Shown here one piece after another: positions 1 through 10,343 of a stretch of 64,000 nucleotides of DNA (its first letter is position 1; each line of letters starts with the position of its first letter). Under the pieces are notes generated by a model that was not told the DNA's origin, did not search any database, and saw only the letters and a program-made list of their open reading frames with translations. Source of the DNA: Delphinapterus leucas. Lineage: Eukaryota > Chordata > Mammalia > Artiodactyla > Monodontidae. The DNA is taken from positions 1,592,808 to 1,656,807 of the forward strand of contig NW_022098049.1 of NCBI RefSeq assembly GCF_002288925.2, given 5' to 3'. The position numbers and the translations under genes are program-made.

Positions 1-55
1 CTGAGGCTCAGAAAGTGGACATGAAATGCCCAAGGACACACAGCAGTACGCTTCT
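1..55 (-). repeat. MIR SINE fragment
   Basis: The window opens inside an ancient MIR in reverse orientation. The 'ctgaggctcagaaag' core and the following 'cccaaggacacacagcag' match the usual reverse-strand MIR core ('gaggctcagag...gcccaaggtcacacagct'). It is cut by the window edge. Confidence 0.55.
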
Positions 56-585
56 CCTGATCTCTTCTTCAGTGCTCTTTCACATCTACCACATGGGAAG
101 CTTCAGACTTTCATGAAAGAAGTGGGATTCAAGCTCGCAAGATAAGCTCAGAAGCCCTGTGTCAATGAGGGCAGAAGGAAATGCTTCCTTTATTTCTCTA
201 AAAGGGAATGAATCAAGACCCTTTAAAGATCCAGGGGCATTGAAGGCAAGTCTTCCAGTCGGGATGTCCCCACAGCACCCAATTCCCTTTATAAGAGCAG
301 CTGAGCATCCTTTATAAGGCAATAACAGCATATTCACCATCATAGAGACCTAAAGTGTTCATGACAATCCTATGAAAATGGCTTTAAAATCCCATCACTT
401 AGTAATTCTTCTTCTGGGAAGACGGAGTAGACGTACTTTTCCCTATTCCTTCTGCAAAGTACAACTAAAATCCCTGGACATTGCAAACAAAACCACTTAC
501 AAACATACAAAGACTCTGAAGGGTGGAGAGAAGAAGGCAGACCAATTAGGAACCTCTGGATCTGAGGAACGGCACAACAGTGATT
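56..585. other. Non-repetitive intergenic-type sequence, no gene seen
   Basis: This is mixed-composition DNA. Open frames on both strands are short and have no recognisable protein motif. I see no repeat signature, promoter motif or splice-site pair that I would defend. Confidence 0.4.
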
Positions 586-602
586 TCCCTGGGTTTTCTT
601 TT

Positions 603-809
603 CTTTTTTTTTTTGGGGGGGTACGCGTGCCTCTCACTGTTGTGGCCTCTCCCGTTGCGGAGCACAGGCTCCGGATGCACAGGCTCAGCGGCCATGGCTC
701 ACGGGCCTAACCGCTCCACGGCATGTGGGATCCTCCCGGACCGGGGCACGAACCCGTGTCTCCTGCATCGGCAGGCGGACTCTCAACCACTACGCCACCA
801 GGGAAGCCC
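603..809 (-). mobile_element. CHR-type tRNA-derived SINE (cetacean), minus strand
   Basis: This is a full-length tRNA-related SINE read on the minus strand. Its T-run (the A tail) lies at 603-616 and its tRNA-like head at about 740-809. Perfect 17-bp target-site duplications (TCCCTGGGTTTTCTTTT) lie at 586-602 and 810-826, so insertion was by L1-type target-primed reverse transcription and the copy is young. It is non-coding. The 60- to 126-residue ORFs that cross it are SINE translations. Confidence 0.93.
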
Positions 810-826
810 TCCCTGGGTTTTCTTTT

Positions 827-2600
827 GCTTCGTACAACCCAGAGTTGAAGCTGACAAAGCCAGCAACCTACGAACACCAACAGGTGCTGACAAAAAAGCA
901 CCAGTGAAACTCAACCAAAGCCTGCTTTCTCTAGTCACAGGACAAGGAAAGGAACAGAGTAGCAAGATAGAAAATTTTAAGACAACATCTGTATTCCAGC
1001 CAAACACCACAGAAAAAACTGTGACCCAGCCCCACTCACACCCGCAAAGGCCATGTGAGGAGACCAGACTTCCACCCTGGTGTGGCTGTAATGAGGTGCC
1101 ACACACACCCACTGGGGTCATGTCAGAGAAGGCCAAGAGGGTAGCCAGGACTCTCATCACCACTGGTCTCAGTGGAGATCATGTAGGAGCCCGGACCTCC
1201 ACCTTCACCCAACAATAATGAGGTGTCTCTCCTCTCCCTGTAGGGTGGTGTCAGTGGAGACCACATGGGAAACTGAAATACCAACCCCTGCCCAACAGTG
1301 ATGGGGAGTCCCCCTCTCAGGTACCAACAGAGGTCAAGTGGGAAACCTGGACATCTATCCCCATCTGGCAGAAACAAGACAGAGCTGCTCTCCTTTCCTA
1401 TGCCAGAGTGATATCAGTGAAAGCCAGCTAAAACATAAGGTTTAAATAAGACCCAGAGTCTCAAAATATAACATGAATATGTCCATGTTTCAGTCTAAAA
1501 TTTTATGCCATACCAAGAACCAGGAAGATCTCCAACTGAATGAAACAAGACAATCAAGAAGCACCAATGTCATGGGGCTTCCCTGGTGGCGCAGTTGTTG
1601 AGAGTCTGCCTGCCAATGCAGGGGACACGGGTTCATGCCCCAGTCCAGGAAGATGCCGCAGAGCGGCTAGACCCGTGAGCCGTGGCCGCTGAGCCTGAGT
1701 GTCCAGAGCCTGTGCTCTGCAACGGGAGAGGCCACGACATTGAGAGGCCCGCGTACCGCAAAAAAAAAGAAAAAAGAAAAGAAGCACCAATGCCAAGGTG
1801 ACAGAACTACATTAGAATTACCTGACACAGACTTTAAAGCAGTCATGATAAAAATGATTCGAAGAATCAAATGAACCTACTTCAAATGAAAAAATTAAAA
1901 TCCTCGTCAAAGACACAGAAAGTCTCAGCAAAGCAATAGAAGATATAAAGGAAAAGCAAATGGAAATTTTCGACCTGAAAAATACAATATCCAAAAAAAA
2001 AGCTTCAGAGGATGGACTCAGCAGAATAATGGAGGGAACAGAGGAAAGAAACAGTGAATTCAGAGATAAATCAGTAGAAGTCACCTAATCTGAACAACAG
2101 AAAATAAATAGACTGAAAAAAAAAAAAAGAGAGAGAGCAGAGCCTCACGGAAATGTGGGACCATAACAAAAGATCTAACATTTGTGTCATTGGAGTCCCA
2201 GAAGGACAGGAGAAAGAAGACAAGGATGAAAGATTATCAAAGAAATAATGGCCAAAAACATCCCAAATTTCATAAGAAACATAAAACTACAGATTTAAGA
2301 AGTTGAGTGAACCCCTAACAGGTTAATCATGTATGTACCAAAAAAGGAACTACAAAATCTGTAAAGCAAAAACTGATAGAATGGAAAGAAAAACCAGACA
2401 AATTCACAAGTACACTTGGAAATTTCAATAGCCTTCTCTCAACTGATAAAACAACTAGACAAAAATTAGCAAGGGTATAAAACTCAACAACAGCATCAAC
2501 CAACAAGATCTAACAGACATTTATAGAACACTCTGCACAATAACAGAGGAATACACATTCTTTTCAAGTGTCCACAGAACATATACCAAGATAAACTATA
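827..2600 (+). mobile_element. Old L1 (L1M-type) relic: 5' UTR, ORF1 and part of ORF2
   Basis: About 1.6 kb of an ancient plus-strand LINE-1, interrupted by a CHR SINE at 1573-1780. The part before about 1440 resembles the 5' leader of old L1M elements. From about 1800 to 2290 a decayed ORF1 is readable, with a Lys/Glu-rich coiled-coil-like run (for example KAIEDIKEKQMEIFDLKN) and several stops. From about 2400 the sequence jumps to ORF2 endonuclease-domain sequence, with the frame TDIYRTL...EEYTFFSS readable near 2515-2570. The end of ORF1 and the start of ORF2 are deleted. The element is dead: stops, frameshifts and no 3' end. The left boundary is uncertain. Confidence 0.8.
1573..1780 (+). 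mobile_element. CHR-type SINE, diverged copy, inside the L1 relic
   Basis: Plus-strand SINE with a tRNA-like head ('ggcttccctggtggcgcag') and an A-rich tail at 1760-1780. Target-site duplications AAGAAGCACCAATG(T/C)CA lie at 1556-1572 and 1779-1795, with one difference. It is more diverged than the other copies and lacks about 7 nt of the usual 'gatcccacatgccgcgg' segment, so it is probably an older insertion or subfamily. It splits the L1 relic. Confidence 0.9.
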
Positions 2601-3000
2601 TACCGGGCCTTCCAAGCTCAGTGGTTATCAGCAGAATTCACTTCCTCGTGGTTGCAGGACTGAGGTCCCCATTGTCTTAACTGTCAGCCAGGGACTGATC
2701 TCAACTTCTAGAGGTGGTTCTTAGTTCCTTTCCACATGGCCTCTCCACCTCAGCAGCAGAGAATCATCCTTGTGTAATATCTTTCTCACACTGTGAATGT
2801 CTCTGACTTCCTCAACAAAATCTGCTTTTACAGAGCTCATAAGATTAGATCAAGCCTGTCCAGAAATCTTCATAATTTCCAGATTTTAAGGCCAACTGAC
2901 TTGAGACTATAATTATGTTTGCAAAATTCTTTCACAGCAGTACCTTGGAATAAGCAGAGGCTGGGAATCTTGAGGGCCATCATAGAATTCTACTAGCCCA
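2601..3000 (-). mobile_element. Ancient MaLR-type LTR fragment (MLT1-like)
   Basis: The segment from 'cagaattcacttcctcgtgg' to 'catagaattctactagccc' follows the reverse-strand pattern I associate with MLT1-class LTRs: 'ggttgcaggactgaggtcccc', 'cacatggcctctccacc', 'ctgacttcctc'. It directly abuts the L1 relic. The subfamily is not assigned. Confidence 0.55.
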
Positions 3001-3320
3001 TATTCCATGTTAGGCAAGAGAGGAGGACACAGAGATGACTGGTAAAATACCTATCCTCAAGGGATTACAGTCAAGTGAATGTAGCAAATACAAAGAAGTG
3101 ATTCAACTACAGGGCAGTAATTGCTAATTCAAAGAAAGTGCAATATTCTGTAGGAATTCCGAGGAGGCATTAACTCTTTCGGGAAAAGTGCAGGAAAGCT
3201 TCCCAAAGGGGGTGACATTTGATCCGAGTCTTGAAGCACTGAGGAGGGAAGGCATTCCAAGTAGCGGGTGCACCATTTACAAAGATAGAAAAGACCCAGC
3301 AAATTTAGAGAATGACAAGT
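3000..3320 (-). repeat. L2 LINE relic, reverse orientation
   Basis: The pattern (item in storage, 'aagtgcaatattctgtagg', 'gggggtgacatttgatccgagtcttgaagcactgagg', 'ggcattccaag') is typical of reverse-strand L2 3' sequence. It is heavily diverged. Confidence 0.6.
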
Positions 3321-3800
3321 TATCCACTGATGCTAAATCTTAGAGGACAGGTTTTAAATGATGCATGGACGCAGCATTAAATAACCCTGACTCGGAAAGA
3401 AAGTCATTCCTTTGCAACTCTCCTTCTATCCTTATAATTAGCTCAAGAAAAAGTTATCAGTTTGGTGTTAGCCTGTCGTTAACACCTTTCTAACATCTTT
3501 ACCCTCTGGCTCCACCTTCTGAAAATGAAAGTATCTAGCTAGCTTAATAGCACTGTTTCTTTCTGTGGATTATTTTTACTGCTACCTTTCATTTGTTACA
3601 ATCAGTATTGGTTTTTCTTTTTCCATTGTGATAAAAAGATTATCATTATTATTATTAAGGGCATACATTTAAGTTTTGAATGTAAATCAGTGTAAATTGA
3701 AATGTTAAATAAATATATTACAGGTGGTACATATGCCTCTGGGGCAAAAATTGGGAAGGTGGTTTGCAAATGAGCTAATTTGGGACACAAAGGCGTAATA
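3320..3800. other. AT-rich unique sequence, no gene seen
   Basis: AT-rich DNA with a short ATT repeat near 3640. There is no repeat family I recognise and no coding signal. Confidence 0.4.
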
Positions 3801-3995
3801 AGAAGCAGGCAGTATTTGCAGTCAGTCAAACTTGGGTTCAAGTTCGACTCCTCTACGGGTCTTAGTTTTCCGCCACAAATTAAGGACATGATACACCTAC
3901 TTAGAAGGTTGTGAAGATTAAGTGAAACCAAGTGTAAGATGCATCTTCTAGGTGGCCTTGTGCATGGTAGGCATTTGGAGTTCCCATCACAGTGC
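3800..3995 (+). repeat. MIR SINE relic
   Basis: Plus-orientation MIR: 'acttgggttcaagttcgactc' (tRNA-like region), then 'ttgtgaagattaagtgaaacc' and a 'gcatggtaggcatt' end. Confidence 0.7.
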
Positions 3996-4384
3996 ATATC
4001 TCTGAAGAATGGAAACCTCGGTTTTTGGCAACACCAAACAGGAACTTAACTCTAGCACCTACTGAGTGTCTGTGCTTGGTAAATATTACACAAGAGTATA
4101 TCTGCTTCAGATCTGGGACCTGAACATGTGTGTGCGTGCGGGGGGGGTGGTGGTGTCCTTAGGCTAAATTCAGCTGTTTTGTGAAAAACAACTGATATCA
4201 GGAAAAGCATTTGACTCAGAGGAGTGGCCAGCCCAGGCGTCATGGACCCGTCCCTCCACCCCTTGTCTGGCTTTCTCTATGATCTCAGAATGCTACATCC
4301 CACAGAGATCAGTGGGAAGCTCATCTGGAATATTCAGATATATGTGCAAATGAAAACACAAGGAAAATACCTCCCACTTCAGTC
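3996..4384. other. Unique sequence with short TG/G tract
   Basis: There is no gene here. A simple 'tgtgtgtgcgtgcggggggggtggtggtg' type tract lies at about 4126-4155. The rest is unremarkable. Confidence 0.4.
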
Positions 4385-4905
4385 ATCTATTACTGTGTAA
4401 TAAGCTACCCTAAAACTTGGTGGTGTTGAACAACTATTATTTTATTATCATCACTCATGATTCTGGGGGTTGACTGGGTTAAACTGAGCGGCTCTTCTGC
4501 TCTATGTGATCTCAGCTGGGGCTGCAGTCAACTGGGAGGTGAATTCGTCTGGAGCACCCAAGATGGCTCACTCACACGGCTAAAGTCTGACTGGGAGTCA
4601 GCCAGAAATCAGCTGGGGCTGTTGTCTGTAGCATCTTGATTTTTCTCCATGTGGCCTCCCCAAGAAGCTTGGGCTTCTCACAACATGGCAGCAGAATTCC
4701 AAGAGGAAGGAGTCAGGAAATGCCAGTCTCTTAAGGCCTGGGCACACATGTCTCAGAATATCACTTTCATAGCAACAAAGCAATCACAGGACTAGCTCAG
4801 ATTCAAGGGGAGGGGAGATAAATGCCACCTCTTAATGGAGAAGTCTCTTTCATACAGTGAGGGAAAGGATTGACTGCAGCCATCTTGCGAGACCATGTAC
4901 CATGC
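4385..4905 (-). mobile_element. Ancient LTR, MLT1/MaLR-like, near full length
   Basis: The left end 'ctattactgtgtaataagctacc' and the succession 'gattctgggggttgactgggtt', 'caagatggctcactcacac', 'ccatgtggcctcccc', 'attcaaggggaggggagataaatgccacctcttaatgg', 'gcagccatcttgc' follow the reverse-strand layout of an old mammalian LTR. No coding capacity remains. I am confident it is a repeat and less sure of the family. Confidence 0.65.
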
Positions 4906-5254
4906 CTCCTGAAGCTTTCACTTACTGCAAAGGGTTTCCACTCTCGAATTATGTGTATATTTCAACCCAGTGATTAGTTATCAAGGAATTTATCATAAGG
5001 AAGTAATCTTGGATGGTTCAAAACATTTGACGTAACGTTTTCCATTGCTAACGTTTCTCATGCTAGGAATTCATATGAGGACTAACCACCCACAGTGTCT
5101 CACCAGACACAAATCTTATGCATCATAGAAATTGAAGACTTGACCCCGGGAACTGATGTTCTTAGCTAAGGTCATTTGAGGTAAACAGAAGATGTGTATA
5201 CTCTTAAAAAGCAGTGACTCCCTAGACCTGGAGAAGCCCTGACAAGAAGTGCAC

Positions 5255-5500
5255 TTCATTCATTCAGCAATCATTTGTGGTGCACCTGTGATACGCCATG
5301 TTGGTTTAAACATAGGGACACAGCAGCAATGAATGAAACAAACTACCTGGCTGCAGGAACTTTACATTCTAGTGGGGAGACAACCAAATAAATGCATAAG
5401 TACATATAAAATGGCATATGATAAAAAGACCTTGTTGAGTGATAATTCTCTTCCAAGGTTCCGCAAGAAAGGAGAGACAACATCTGATAGGAGGCACGTT
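5255..5500 (-). repeat. L2 LINE relic, reverse orientation
   Basis: It begins with the reverse L2 3' end 'ttcattcattcagcaatcatttgtgg' and continues with 'acacagcagcaatgaatgaaac' and 'gaactttacattctagtgggg', a diagnostic L2 order. Confidence 0.75.
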
Positions 5501-5589
5501 TAGAGCCCTTTCAGTAAAATAGCAAATGATGAAGAAGGGGCACAGAAATAGCATTGGTCTTGCAGTCACCAGACAGATTTATATAGTGG

Positions 5590-5735
5590 TTCAGAATTTA
5601 GTTTGTGAACTTGAACTAATGACTGTAACCTTTATAAGCCTCAGTAACCTTCTCTGTAAAATGGGAACAATAGTACCAGTTCTGCTTTCCTTACAGAGAT
5701 GATACAAGGACTAAACCAGACTGTAAAATCAAACA
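5590..5735 (+). repeat. MIR SINE relic
   Basis: 'aagcctcagtaaccttctctgtaaaatgggaacaatagtacc' is the plus-strand MIR core, followed by the 'gatgatacaaggactaaa' region. Confidence 0.75.
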
Positions 5736-6589
5736 AATAATAAGTTCTGAGTTTTCCCCATTTGGTACATTTTTAGCTCTACCCTCCAAGCAGAATCAAG
5801 TCACTGCCAAGCCAAGCTCCTGCTGTAAACTTGCAAACATCAAGTCCCAGCTCCGATGCTACCAGTGCCATGGGATTGATCTCGGGGCATGTGACATTTT
5901 ATTCTCAAGCCATGGCGGGGGGCGAGGGGGGGATGCAGACATGGAAGGAGACAGCCTCTGTCTAGCACACTTCCTTTCACTTGCAGGTATTGAGTAAAGC
6001 AATCTGAATGTTCTGAAAGGTCATCTTCTGTCTCGCTTTGTTGTAAGACATGTCAGTAGTGGCCATTCCATGCTACAGTTGGTAAATTGATATGTAATAG
6101 TTTTCATTTCTCTTAAGAGTCTTATAGCGGAAAAAGTAAATAAATGTAACTTGTGGAAAGATCCATACCAAAATGATAAGCAGTACCTGGTTGGACTGCT
6201 GACGCTTTCTTTTTCTTGCTTGCTTCTCTGTGTTTTGTGTTTTCTTTTTTCATTCATTTAGAAAAATACTTATCTAGCATGTGCATGCAGGGATCAGATA
6301 GCTGGGTGGGATGACCCCACAATTCCCATCTCAATTCCAAATCTTTGCTGCTCCCCTACGTCTCTTTTGAGTTTACATGCAAGTGTGGACTTGTTGTCAT
6401 TAGATTAGGGGCCTCATCAGGGCAATGCTGCTTTTTATTTCTTCTCCTCCTGATATTTCTAAATTTTCAAGACTTTTAGCCAGGCCTCGTTCTCACCAAA
6501 TCTCGAACAGAAGTCGTTTCCTCCCCGCTAGGCCTCTATAAATCACTGTGATAGACTCCTGTCTTTCCTTGGTTTTGAAGCCACCAGAC

Positions 6590-6785
6590 AAAGATTTGAA
6601 TCTAGATTCTTCTCCTTATTGGCTGAGCAACTTTGAAGAAGCTTCTTAACCTCTCTGAACTGCAGTTTTGTCATCTGTAAAATGGGAGAAACAATACCTG
6701 CAGGGAAGGTGGTTGTAAGCATTTGACAAGATAATGGGTAAGAAGGGCTGGCACATAATAAAGGCTCAAAAGGTAATTGCTATTA
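6590..6785 (+). repeat. MIR SINE relic
   Basis: The plus-strand MIR core 'cttcttaacctctctgaactgcagttttgtcatctgtaaaatggg' continues to 'ggctggcacataataaaggctcaaaag'. Nearly all of the 3' half is present. Confidence 0.85.
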
Positions 6786-6849
6786 ATAAAAAGTAGTCTT
6801 GGGAAGCCCTAGAGGCTGTTCTAGGTTGAGGGCAGAGCTTGGGTTGTTA

Positions 6850-7000
6850 ATAAAAGGCAGAATTGTACAATCATTAAGAAATCTGGCTCTGGCCTCTAAA
6901 GAACCCAGTTTAAATCCTTGCTCCCTGCATTGCCCTGGGCAACTTACTACATTTCTAAGAAGCTTGGCTTCCTCACCTGTAAATTGCACATAACAATAAC
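6850..7000 (+). repeat. MIR SINE relic
   Basis: 'gggcaacttactacatttc...cttcctcacctgtaaattg' is a diverged plus-strand MIR core. It lies in tandem with the MIR at 6590 but came from a separate insertion. Confidence 0.65.
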
Positions 7001-7009
7001 TTACAATCA

Positions 7010-7365
7010 CAGTGTTTCTCAAAATATTATCCAGGGATCCTGGAGACCCCCAAGACCCTTCCAGGGCTCTTCAAGGTAAAATTTACTTTGGTGATAGGGC
7101 TAAAACATTACTTGTCCTTTTTATTGTTTCTCAAGTATACAGTAGTTTTCCAGAGGCTACGTGACATGTCATAGTATCATTGCTCCCATGACTAACGGAA
7201 AGTGTGTTTGTAAATTCCTGTGCTTCCATTTTCTTTTTCAGTTCAATTTCTAACATGGTAAATATCAAGATGTATGTAACTCATGTAAACAAAAGCTACT
7301 CGGGGTCCTCAATAATTTTAAGAGTCTAAAGGGACCTAAGACAAAACACTTGGAGAATCGTTGCC
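7010..7365 (+). mobile_element. hAT (Charlie)-type non-autonomous DNA transposon relic
   Basis: It is bounded by imperfect inverted ends: 'cagtgtttctcaaaatatt' at 7010 and 'cacttggagaatcgttgcc' at about 7365. The interior ('ccagaggctacgtgacatg', 'aacatggtaaatatcaagatgtatgtaactcatgtaaacaaaagct', 'ggggtcctcaataattttaagagt') matches the general pattern of MER-type hAT MITEs. It carries no transposase ORF. Confidence 0.7.
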
Positions 7366-7389
7366 TGTGAGGGTTGTTGTAAAGATTAA

Positions 7390-7456
7390 GTACTGTACAC
7401 CTGAGACTAATACAATGTTGTAAGTCAACTATACTTTAGTAAAAAAAAAAAAAAAG
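7390..7456 (+). mobile_element. L1 3'-end fragment with A tail
   Basis: 'tgtacacctgagactaatacaatgttgtaagtcaactatactttagt' plus an A15 tract is the last about 60 bp of the artiodactyl-type L1 3' UTR. It is severely 5'-truncated. Confidence 0.75.
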
Positions 7457-8439
7457 ATTAAGATAAGGGTCTGTCTACTCCACCTATACATAAAGCAAAC
7501 TGAAATCATAGCACTTGATGCAAAAGTCACCCTTGTTTTATCCCCTTCTGTTTGTTTATATAGTGAAGGTTCAGCCCATGCTAAACTTTGAACAATTTAA
7601 AGATACTGAAGTCATCAAAGGCCCCCCACTTGAGATCCAAGTGCCCTGAAGACATGAGAACTCAGTGGGCAGTCCCGAGGGTTTACCCTGCTTGGCTCAA
7701 CCCTGAACCTTCCATCCTATTACTAGCTGGCCCAGCCAGAAGAAGGCGGTACCGAGGTGGAGGCGGAGGAAAGGTGGCTTATAGAACCCCCTCCTGAGTG
7801 GCTGACCAGCAAAAGGAGGTGCCGCCTCAAAACGGGAATAGCTTCCTTAAGATTTCAGTAATTTCCATGGAAACAAACTAAGAACCGTAGTTACTTTCAA
7901 GGGAAGGTGGGGAAACGGTGGGATGACCTGCAAGAGTCAAGAGTAAGCGATATAAAAATATTAGACTTGCGGGGGGAGGGGTCTTTTTCTTTCACTCTTC
8001 AGACACACCCTTGAGGAAGAACAAAAAATCGGCATCCCTAAATTCCGATACTGATGGCAAGTAGATGAGGATTTTAGGCGGTAGGTATTAAATGAGTTTG
8101 AGAAAGATGTGGCGCTAACTGGATCATAGTCATAAAGGAAGTTCTTAACGGAATCCTTTAAGGGCCGGCCAGGGCAGTTCGCCTCTCAGGTAGGAGAGCA
8201 CCTACCGAGAGACCCCCTCCAAGGCCAGGACCTAGTTTTATGCACCGTTAACTCACAAACAAACAAACAAACCCTACATCAGCAATAACGGAACAAACAG
8301 GTGCAAGCCAGTAAGACAGTTTTGCATATGAGCTATTTTTATTTTTATTGCAGAAATTTCTGGGGACGCAAAGAAGGGGTTCTGTTAGAGAAATTGGAGC
8401 CCTAGGAGAGACCCTAGAAAAACTTTGTAGCTGCTTTCT
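7457..8439. other. Unique sequence upstream of the CpG island
   Basis: About 1 kb without a recognisable repeat apart from a short (CAAA)n run at 8257-8274. It includes an RFX-like palindrome at 7861-7874. The ORFs are short and unconvincing. Its position makes it candidate distal-promoter sequence. Confidence 0.45.
7861..7874. promoter_or_regulatory. RFX X-box-like palindrome
   Basis: ATTTCCATGGAAAC fits the degenerate RFX dimer pattern GTTNCCATGGNAAC at all but the first base. It contains the perfect palindrome TTTCCATGGAAA. The purine/pyrimidine preferences inside the half-sites are not ideal, so RFX binding is inference only. Confidence 0.35.
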
Positions 8440-9367
8440 TCTCCTCATCCTAAGAAAATGCCAAAAGGTCTCCAGGTGCGTTGGCCTCGCAGTCAGCCCC
8501 AGAGCCAGCCGTTTTCACCCCAGTCCCTGTCCTCGCCTCCAGCCACTCCGCCGTACACGGCCACCTGTTGCTGCCCTCGCGCCCAGAGCCGAGTCGCAAG
8601 CCGCCGCTAGAGTTCGTTCTAATTCCCCGGAGCAAAGGCTGGCCGGGAAGCCCCGACACTCCGCCCCTGCTCATCTTCAGGGCAGGCGGGGACTCCGCTG
8701 AGCCTCCCAGCCCCAGGCTCCCGTTGTCTCCTCGCCGCGCTCGGACGTCAAAAGTGGACCCCAGACAGTATCCCCTTGTCCCCGCTTAGCTCGTGCGCGC
8801 TCGCGCTCAGCTCACACCTGGGAGATGCTAACGCGCCGAGATGCCCACGGAGGAGAAACTGGTCCATCCGGGCAGGAGCGGGCGGCGCAGACAGGTTGCT
8901 TTCCGTGAGATTCCAAAGCGTCCCCTGAATCCCAGATCACTTAGAGCTCCGCAGCTGAGCGCTGTTGCAGGAACGCCGCGCCCCAAACGCAAGCTCACGG
9001 TTGCAGAGGCCGCAGGCGAAGAGCGGCGAGATCCTGACTCGCCTTTGCTCTCAGGCGCCGGAGGGGAATCCGGGGGGCGGCGGCGGTTAGGGATGCCCTC
9101 CCGCCAGGAACGCCGGAGTCCCAATTCCGAAAGAGACCCGCCTCGCTTCCGAGGGACTTCCCTGCGAGCGCCGCAGGGGTGTGCATTTCTCGAAGTCTGA
9201 GAATCCGGGCGAAAGCTGGCCCGACAAGAGTTGAAGTCAGCTCCCGGGGCGTCTGTTTGTTTATTGGCTCTTAGGGGAAAAGTTTGAGGATGTTGAACCA
9301 ACCTCAGACCTGGCGCAAGCGGAAATCTCAGAATCTCTCCAGCAAAAGTCATCTAATTTCGACTCGT

Positions 9368-9375
9368 TATATAAG
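9368..9375 (+). promoter_or_regulatory. Consensus TATA box
   Basis: TATATAAG, in an AT-rich notch of the CpG island between two GC-rich blocks. It predicts a plus-strand start about 25-33 nt downstream, at about 9395-9405, inside a pyrimidine-rich run. There is no transcript evidence. It could be chance, but such a motif inside a CpG island deserves attention. Confidence 0.45.
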
Positions 9376-10013
9376 TGAGGGGCTCTTTCTTACCCTCCCT
9401 ACCCCAAGCCCTCTCATTACTATTCCAGGAGTTAAATGTGTCTCGCTTTAAAAAAAATTTTTTTTAAGTTATTATTATTTCTTTGAGTCCGAAGGCGGGA
9501 GAAAGCAGGCAGAGCCGGGGGCGCGCGGCAGCCCCACCCTCGCGCTGCCCCTTGGGCTGCGGCAGGAACGCGGGATCCCGGGTGCCGCCGGTTCAGGGCG
9601 AGCAGCCGAGCCCCGCGGTCCCTCCGTCCGCCACTCCACGTGGTCAAGATCAACAGTTTGTTGAGCTCATCAGTGACACCTTGAACTTTTCATAAAGAAA
9701 ATGGGTATTGCAGCGGGAGGGTTCGGCCGCGGCCGCCGCGCCGGGTCCTGCTTAATATTCAATGATCTCGCTCGCGCCTCCCCCTCCGCCCCTCGCAGAA
9801 ATTCCACCGAGTCCGTTACTGGGCTCAGACTTTTAAGTTAATTTACTGCCCTCCCCCCAACCTTGGCTAGTAACCAGCGCCTTTAGGGCTAGCTTCCCCC
9901 CCGGCTCCCGCCTGAAAATGACATTTCGCCGGCGTCTCCGGAGGGGGCTGAATTTCACTTTGTAACTTTCTGCGGAACCCGAGCCCGGGTGGCAGCTCGG
10001 GTGGTGGTATCGT

Positions 10014-10037
10014 ATGCAAATACGCATGCTGACGTTA
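10014..10037 (+). promoter_or_regulatory. Octamer plus CRE-like element
   Basis: A perfect POU octamer ATGCAAAT at 10014-10021 is followed by TGACGTTA (a one-base variant of the cAMP-response element) at 10030-10037. They lie 8 nt apart, about 310 nt upstream of the splice donor at 10343. Paired sites like these are common in proximal promoters. Actual binding is not shown. Confidence 0.5.
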
Positions 10038-10080
10038 CAGATCATGTGGGTTTTGGCGTAGATTCCCCACTGATCGAGAC

Positions 10081-10140
10081 ATTTTTTTCCCCTTTTTTTT
10101 CCTTCTTTTTTTTTTTTTTTTCTTTCTTTCTAAAAATTTT
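10081..10140. repeat. Polypyrimidine (T-rich) tract
   Basis: About 55 nt of almost pure T/C with several T runs, just downstream of the octamer/CRE-like pair. It may set a nucleosome-free region or be a decayed simple repeat. Confidence 0.7.
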
Positions 10141-10343
10141 GGCCACTGTTCTCCGAACGGGGGCTTCTTCTGTCTGTCTGTCTGGCAGGCTGGCTTTCCC
10201 CCTCTTTCCCACGGAGCCCGAGCCGGGCGCCCGGTGGGGAGTGGGGAGTAGGTGGGGGGAGCCAGCAGAGTTCCATTTTGGAACGCCCGTGCAGCGTCTC
10301 CGCGTTCCCAGCCCGGGTCTCCGCGTTCCCAGCCCCGGCGCAG
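10140..10343 (+). other. Candidate non-coding first exon ending at a strong splice donor
   Basis: The sequence ends in GGCGCAG|GTAAGAA, a near-ideal mammalian 5' splice site (exon end 10343, intron GT at 10344-10345). Upstream are GC-rich 5'-UTR-like sequence, a promoter-type motif pair at 10014-10037 and a T-rich tract. The start coordinate is arbitrary because no transcription start can be fixed. No in-frame ATG with a sensible ORF is evident, so this would be a 5'-UTR exon. A 21-bp unit starting 'gtctccgcgttcccagccc' is tandemly repeated at 10296-10316 and 10317-10337, immediately before the donor. Confidence 0.5.

Noticed and set aside
1818..2084. 88-codon minus-strand ORF
   Set aside because: It is antisense to decayed L1 ORF1. 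The plus-strand reading shows the ORF1-like sequence, so the minus frame is a shadow.
8828..9352. 174-codon minus-strand frame in the CpG island
   Set aside because: Same reason: GC-driven openness, with an overlapping plus-strand frame of similar quality and no recognisable motif. A minus-strand transcript is still possible but is not shown by this.
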